This document shows positions 58,301 through 64,000 of a DNA stretch of 64,000 nt, piece by piece. The stretch spans positions 1 through 64,000 of the forward strand of contig CAJNOL010000845.1 of the NCBI GenBank assembly GCA_905250125.1. The letters are read 5' to 3'. The number at the start of each line of letters is the position of its first letter. Within the stretch, counting starts at the first letter, position 1. Origin of the DNA: Rotaria sordida. Taxonomy: Eukaryota > Rotifera > Eurotatoria > Philodinida > Philodinidae. A program made the translations under genes and the position numbers. Under the pieces are notes generated by a model. That model made no database searches. It was not told the origin of the DNA and worked only from the letters and a program-made list of their open reading frames with translations.

Positions 58301-58660
58301 TCTAAAATAAAATATTTATTATTTTAAATTATAAAATAAGTATTTATAATAATCTTTTCTAAAGAAGTCAAAAAAAAAAAAAGAATTATATTTTATATAA
58401 TCTATTTATAAAACTAAACAGATATATAATAAATAAAATCTCAATATTAACATTTTTGTTGCATTTTATATTTTTTATCAACTAGAGTCAGAATAAATAT
58501 TAGATTTATTACATTTGAAATTTACATTTGGATTTAACTTTTTTTTTAATAAATCAAAAATAGAAATAAAATCATATATATCATTAAAATATTAGAAATC
58601 ATAATAAAAGAATTAAGCATTGTTGGAAAAAAAAATCAAATTGGTAATATCCAAAATTGA
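55395..58660. other. AT-rich spacer
   Basis: No gene recognised with confidence. A minus-strand frame of 82 codons at 56522-56770 (NEQWVFPILFEMLHKFQPPS) looks more protein-like than its surroundings, but has no ATG near its start and no recognised domain. It may be a gene remnant. Confidence 0.35.
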
Positions 58661-58732
58661 CGCAAAAACGATGCGTTTATAGTTTGTTCTTCGTTCTTCC
58701 TCTTCATGATTTTACAATCGCAAACATATGAA

Positions 58733-58740
58733 TGACGTCA
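58733..58740. promoter_or_regulatory. CRE palindrome upstream of micro-gene copy 2
   Basis: TGACGTCA, 66 bp before the TATA box at 58807. Identity and spacing match copy 1. Confidence 0.55.
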
Positions 58741-58806
58741 GCAAATATAATAATAAACAATCCAATCTTACCTTAAATATTCCAACTAATCATGAAACTT
58801 TTTACA

Positions 58807-58814
58807 TATAAAAG
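58807..58814 (+). promoter_or_regulatory. TATA box of micro-gene copy 2
   Basis: TATAAAAG followed by CA, 53 bp before the ATG at 58868. Confidence 0.55.
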
Positions 58815-58867
58815 CAGGGATTCAAAAAAGCCAAATCGTTTTTCATCATAAAATACCGAATAACGAC

Positions 58868-59023
58868 ATGTTCAATCCACCGGTTGATGATAGTAAGATG
58901 AACTTTGTATTTATTTAACTTACTAATTGTTATTATTTAGTGAACGCAGCTGTAATGTTCGTCGAAGGTGATTTGAAGGGTAATACCACAACAGATCCTC
59001 CTTGCACAAGCAGTGGTAGTTAA
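58868..59023 (+). CDS. MF(D/N)P micro-protein, copy 2 (35 aa, one intron)
   Basis: Exons 58868-58892 and 58941-59023, intron 48 bp (GTAAGA...TATTTAG), phase 1 inside codon 9, stop TAA. The product begins MFNPPVDDMNAAVMFVEG and ends TTTDPPCTSSGS. The intron position and the MF-P, D, A/S, M-(M/F) spacing match copies 1 and 3. The second family intron (present in copy 3 after the Glu following MFTT) is absent; the Glu codon runs on directly. AATAAA follows at about 59115. Function unknown. Confidence 0.65.
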
Positions 59024-59029
59024 ATTCAA

Positions 59030-62000
59030 AGTTCTGATTCATCTAAAACTAATTAATTCAACTTAATCACTATTGATATTAACATGTACATTACCAGATG
59101 TGTTCTACATCTCAAATAAATGAGATGTCTAAATGAATATTTATTTTTTGTTTTATTTATTTTTTGTTTATTTATTATAATCAAAAAAAAAAGTGTTTTT
59201 GTATATATATATATATGTGAAAAGAACATCGACAATAAATCTCAAAATATTTATGATAATCAAGAAAAGAAAAAAAAATATCCTTAATCATTATTAAATA
59301 ATAGAATAATGAAATAAAAAGAAACATATATAACGTACAGTTTATACCTGATATCGTCTTAAAATATGCAGTACGCGAAAGTTGATCAATAAATCAATAC
59401 GTATGTTTTATAAAATACCTACTAAGCAGGTATTAATATATTTGTCTTTTTCTTTTTTTTTTAAATGTAAGTTACAGATAAGAAAAAAAAACGTAAGAGA
59501 GATTTGATATATTGTATAGGTAAATGAAGAAGAAAATGTTATCTTGTAAATCGAATTGTTAACATATTTTAATGGGTTTGAATAGTTTATGAAACCAATA
59601 TAAAACTGAATGAATTTCTTCAATTATTATTTCAAAATATGAAGGATATGAATTATTTTTTTACTTATAATTTTTGTTTATGACAATTGACGCAATATTT
59701 TTTCCAATTTATGTATGATTCAAGTAAGAAAATGATGAAATTTTGACGATTACTTTTCTATTCTTCAATAAAGACTATTTGCTTTATTGCGCATTCATAG
59801 AGCTGCATTTCGGTTATCAACAAACTTTATTCGATTGAATTGAAAATTGTTTTGAAGATACTTAAGAGTATATCTCAGAGCTAATTTCTAAAAAATCTCA
59901 TTTTTTTTATACGTAAATATTCGATGCATTCTGAAGAATATTTCCAAGTATCAGTGATAAAAATTTCAGTCTGATTGGTTGTAACGCCTTCGAGGAACAC
60001 TCAAAAAAGATTATATAGCAATAAGCTGACCTCCCACTGAAGGTCCATGAAAAAAAGAGGAAAAGTAGGAGACTCTTATTTCAATTCTCAAAATCATAAA
60101 AAATCCTTAAAGTAAAGGGAAAAACTCCAACATCACAAAACTAATCTCGATTTGGTAGTAGCTTTAAATATAACGGGTGTTGCCAGCCTGTAAACAAAGA
60201 TATGTGTCTGTTAGCTAAAATGAGTTCTACGCTATATGATTGCTCAAAGATCACCTAGAGAAAAAAAATTCAACTTAAGCAGATCTTTCTTTATCGAGAT
60301 TCAGTTTCTTAAAATTACGTCGGCATAAATTGTGAAACTTTCTGTAATAGTAAGTCTTCTAGTTTCGGATATCTAATTAACTTAGGAGAAAGAGTTTAGT
60401 ATGGTTTTTCTAATATTCTTGTAGCTCATGAAAAACTCGATCTAGCTTTCATTGCTTGTGAAAATTAGTTTTTCATGCCAATAATAAATGATAACAATCA
60501 AGTTTTTCAATGGTTTGCATGTGACTAAAATTTACGTGTAAAAAGGAGTCCAAAATGTTACATCGAAGACAAGATATTAAACTTTTTCGAAGAAATCAAT
60601 AGGAAAATTGCAGAAATTTACAATACCTTTTTTTAGCAGTTTTAGAAAAATCGAACTGTTTTGTCTACTAATGTATGAATAGAAGTTTTACGAAACATGT
60701 CCTCTCAGAGAAAAAAGAGTTAGCTTCCTCTCATTCTTCTGTTCACATGCAACAGTCTAACATTTTTTTTTCCAGGAACTTTTGCAATACCTGTTATGTT
60801 ACGCCATATTGATGTCAAACAATCTATCAAAGTTATTATTATCTCTATTATCCGTATTGGATGTTGTAAAAGTCGATTGAAGTTTCAATTGATTACTTTT
60901 CATTATCTATCTTGTTGCAGCTTAGTTCCATTGTAGTTGCATATAGTATTTTTATAGGTGTAGCGTTTTCTCGATGTGAAAAAGAAAAAAAAACATCCGT
61001 GTTCACTATCATACATGAACCTACTATTACTAAAAAAATTTATCTATGCTAAGTTTTTCTCTGTACTCTTTACTTTTTGATTAAAAAGAGGTGGAGTGAG
61101 TGGCCAGAGCGATGAGTGAATACATTTGTTTTAGATGCTTCTGATTGTTTTTTTTTTTTGAAGTATAATTATCGAGAAATTTAATTATACGATAATAATC
61201 ATTCACATCTTTACGGAATGTTTGACATACTCAAAAGAAAAACGAAGAGTAAGACTTTCATGAGGTCTTTTTTTTTTAAATTCATAAATATAATATCATT
61301 CTTTTGTTGATTGAAGATTCAATAAGAAATTAAAGGAGGAAAAAACCATGAATCTTTATTTCTTGTTTGTTTTATATTCGATAATATAATGTTACATTGC
61401 TTTTATCAAATATAAATTGGATTAGTTTACATAGTCGTAATGAGAGATTTTGAAAAGAAAGAATGGCTTAAATAAAAGTTAAATGATAACACTACTTAAT
61501 AAGGATTATCTTACGAGATAATCTATCCGACTGGTAATTTCCGTTTGAAATTACATTTTTGCTCATAGTGTAGATAAAAATCTTAAAAGAATTCGTGTCA
61601 TTAAGTCTTTCTTCTCGAATTATAGTCATTTTACTGAAATTCTCTCTCAACAATAGTTCTCATTGTGACAATTTCTGATGGAAAAAGAGTTAGTGCTGAT
61701 GGAACTACGCTTTATTATATTTCTTCTTCTCAAGAATTACATCGTTTCCAAACAAAGTATATACTTATATACTCGCCTATCAGACAGAAGGAAGGAAAAA
61801 AAGGATAAAGTGTAGCATGACGTACGAAGTAATAACAGAAAGATAAGGACAATACATAAGATGAGAAGAAATAATAAGAGCAGGTCAAACATCATGCGTA
61901 ATACGCACTTAATCGGGAGCGTTACACTCATGGCTCCTGTAGTGTTCTGAAAATTTCAGCTTAAATGGATGACTTTTTGTTAGGATCTCGTATGCCTAAA

Positions 62001-62280
62001 AACCTGGATTACTTTTTTTGAAATTCTTGTGTGAAAATAATGCTTTTTGCAAATGTGTTATCTCAGAAGGGAAACGTCTATATGAGCTGAAACTTTCAGA
62101 ATATCTTAGTGCAATCCCTGCATGATCAAAATATGAAATACAATGTATCTGGTGTTGCTGATTGCTAGAAGATTGTTTTATTCTATCTATTTTGGTAAAC
62201 ATTTCTTTACTGTTCTTTTCCAAAAATGCAGTAAGAAAGTAGTTCATGAGACATTATCTTTGATTGTATGAGTTCTACCT
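59030..62280. other. AT-rich spacer
   Basis: No gene recognised. A weak inverted pair (CTGAAAATTTCAGC near 61947 and GAGCTGAAACTTTCAG near 62086) may mark a small decayed TIR element. Confidence 0.4.
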
Positions 62281-62283
62281 GGA

Positions 62284-62999
62284 AGAACCTTTAAAAAGAA
62301 AGTGGCGCTTTTTCCATAGACCTAACCCCCCCCCCTCTCCCGTAAGGTTTCTTTTCGTTTCAATATTTTTTGGTTGTGGGTAGTATGAAGATGTAAAATC
62401 ATTCAACGAGACCTTGGACATTTTTATTCCTAGCAAAAAAAAACCAATATTATAGAGAACAGTCATTTATATAGGAAAGTACTAGAAAATAGGTAGTATT
62501 TAGAGGTTTCTGTAGTCAAAAGTTGGTTTTTATGTAAAATGCATATGATATTCAGAATCAGCATAAAAAATTACACTAGACAGTCCATTTTCCATTATAA
62601 AATATTTTCCATGAAAATTTGACCCGTAGGAGACCAGGGGAGAAAATCTCATGGATAAAAGGTTGAGGGGGAGTAGGGGTCAGATTTCCATGGAAAATAT
62701 TTTACAATGGAAAATAGACTGTCTAGTGTAATTTTTTATGCTGATTCTGAATATCATACTCATTTTACATAAAAACCAACTTTCGACTACAGAAACCTCT
62801 AAATACTCCCTATTTTCCAGTACTTTCCTATATAAATGACCGTTCTCTAAAATATTGATTTTTTTTGCTAAGACTAAAAATGTCCAAGGTCTCGTTGAAT
62901 GATTTTACATCTTCGTACTGCCCACAGCCAAAAAATATTTGTGCGAAAAAAAAACTTGTGGGAAGATATAAGCGCCATTTCCTTTGCTAGAACCTTTTG
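62284..62999. mobile_element. Foldback element with arms of about 340 bp
   Basis: AGAACCTTTAAAAAG, GTGGCGC, AATATTTTTTGGTTGTGGG, GTCTCGTTGAATGATTTTAC-type blocks and CAGAATCAGCATAAAAAATT occur on one arm and inverted on the other. Arm identity is high around 62470-62610 against 62700-62830. The centre is short (CCAGGGGAGAAAATCTCATG...). No coding potential. Confidence 0.75.
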
Positions 63000-63500
63000 A
63001 ACTTAATTTTTAGATAATATATAATAAATTCTAAGTGAATTTAACCATCTAGAAGAATAATCCTCATTCTTTTTTTGTTATACAGACATAATTAATTGTA
63101 CTTCTTCTAAAAATAAATCATGGAAATTTTGCATCATTATTCTCTAGATATTATTACAAATAATTTGTTTGTCACGGTGTCTTGTTTTATTTTATATTAC
63201 TTTAATTGTCTATATGAAATTATTTACCTTTTAGTGTATTTTGATTTGTACGTATATAGTGCACGTGAGTATTATTTTGTGTTCTTTTCAATGATTTTTT
63301 TTTGGTCCTATATTTAAAATATTTCAGTGATTATGATAATATTTTTATTACATGATTAATAAGAATCGATTCGTTTCGTTGTTATTCGAAACTATAAAAA
63401 CGACAACATTATTGATCAATTTTCGTATGAATCCAGGTACGAATGTCTGATTTCGTAGAAGACACTTGAAAAAAACGTCAAATTCTTTGAAAATCATACA
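63000..63500. other. AT-rich spacer
   Basis: No gene recognised. Its distal part leads into the promoter of micro-gene copy 3. Confidence 0.4.
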
Positions 63501-63514
63501 CAAAGCGTTTTTAT

Positions 63515-63604
63515 CGCGTCATCAAATAAAGGAGAAAAAAACCTTTTCTTTTCTTTTCTTTTCTTTCATTGTACAAAAATCATATCTTACTAGACTATAT
63601 AAAG
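63515..63604 (+). promoter_or_regulatory. Promoter of micro-gene copy 3 (degenerate CRE plus TATA)
   Basis: GCGTCATC (63516-63523) is a CRE-like half-site about 72 bp before CTATATAAAG (63595-63604). The order and approximate spacing follow copies 1 and 2, but the full TGACGTCA is not kept. Confidence 0.4.
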
Positions 63605-63672
63605 ACATGAAATTTTATATAAAAAAAAAAATCAAAACTTAGCTAAGAAGAATCTTTGTAATCTTATATACA

Positions 63673-63923
63673 ATGTTTGATCCATATACTACTGACAGTA
63701 AGATAAAATTCTTCTTATATTTATTTAACTTTTTTTTGCATTGTGTTTTAGCGGATGCAAGTAATATGTTTACTACTGAAGTAATTATTTAATTTTAATT
63801 AATCTATATAAAATAAAATTATTTTTCTGTTTTGTCTCTAATTAGAAAAATGATACAATTGGTGTTGTTTATAGTGAGAACAATTCAACGTCGTATGGTT
63901 CTATTGAATCTACCGGTGCATAG
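63673..63923 (+). CDS. MF(D/N)P micro-protein, copy 3 (43 aa, two introns)
   Basis: Exons 63673-63697, 63752-63780 and 63846-63923, introns of 54 and 65 bp (GTAAGA...TTTTAG and GTAATT...ATTAG), stop TAG. The product begins MFDPYTTDTDASNMFTTEK and ends in an Asn/Ser/Thr/Gly-rich tail (ENNSTSYGSIESTGA). Intron 1 is phase 1 inside codon 9, exactly as in copy 2. Intron 2 is phase 0 after the Glu. Splicing restores alignment with the intronless copy 1 over the whole length, which supports both introns and the reality of the gene. Function unknown. Confidence 0.65.
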
Positions 63924-64000
63924 TGTCAAGGTGAATAAAAAAAAACACATCATCAAAAGTCATCAACACTCGATTGGTACAACAATAGTACAGAACGAGC

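Overview
The window is nuclear DNA of a small, AT-rich invertebrate genome, best explained as a bdelloid rotifer (a gene-poor, repeat-rich, Rotaria-like genome would fit; the genus cannot be fixed from sequence alone). The reasons are short GT-AG introns of about 50 bp, several paralogues of the bdelloid-type ADP-ribosyltransferase/tetratricopeptide (ART-TPR) family, a fungal-looking intronless cytochrome P450, and TGTGGG-type telomere-like repeats inside the sequence.

Layout. 1-3.7 kb: GT-rich hairpins, a small tail-anchored membrane protein gene (-), a Penelope-like GIY-YIG nuclease remnant and an AT minisatellite. 4.3-7.3 kb: a long ART-TPR gene (-) with about 14 TPRs, crossed by two in-frame TAG codons. 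7.4-9.1 kb: a hAT-type MITE and a short inverted-repeat element. 9.16-10.7 kb: an intronless CYP504-like P450 (-). 11.7 kb: tRNA-Gln(UUG) (-) between direct repeats. 13.8-16.3 kb: a TPR-less ART-like gene with eroded catalytic motifs (-). 19.1-21.2 kb: a complete-looking two-exon ART-TPR gene (-). 24.5-26.06 kb: a nuclear hormone receptor (-). 31.4-37.2 kb: a 12-exon WAPL cohesin-release gene (+) whose introns carry a foldback with a nested hAT MITE and a piggyBac remnant. 37.6-38.3 kb: a decayed ART-TPR relic. 39-45 kb: nested foldback and TIR elements. 47.9-52.6 kb: a 6-exon glypican (+). 54.2-55.4 kb: a small two-exon gene with a SERTA-like segment (-). The remaining distal stretches are AT-rich spacer with foldbacks.

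The most novel signal is a family of three micro-genes (41.9 kb on -, 58.87 kb on +, 63.67 kb on +) encoding 35-43 residue polar proteins that begin MF(D/N)P. They align end to end, share two intron positions that are variably occupied, and have a common promoter plan: a TGACGTCA CRE palindrome 65-66 bp before a TATA box in two copies, and a degenerate version in the third. A second recurrent structure is a set of GT-rich/CA-rich hairpins arranged like head-to-head telomeric repeats, one with three exact TGTGGG units beside the Penelope-like tail.

The host genes are a mosaic of housekeeping or developmental genes (WAPL, glypican, nuclear receptor) and lineage-specific or acquired genes (ART-TPR family, P450). 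No operon-like coupling is visible.
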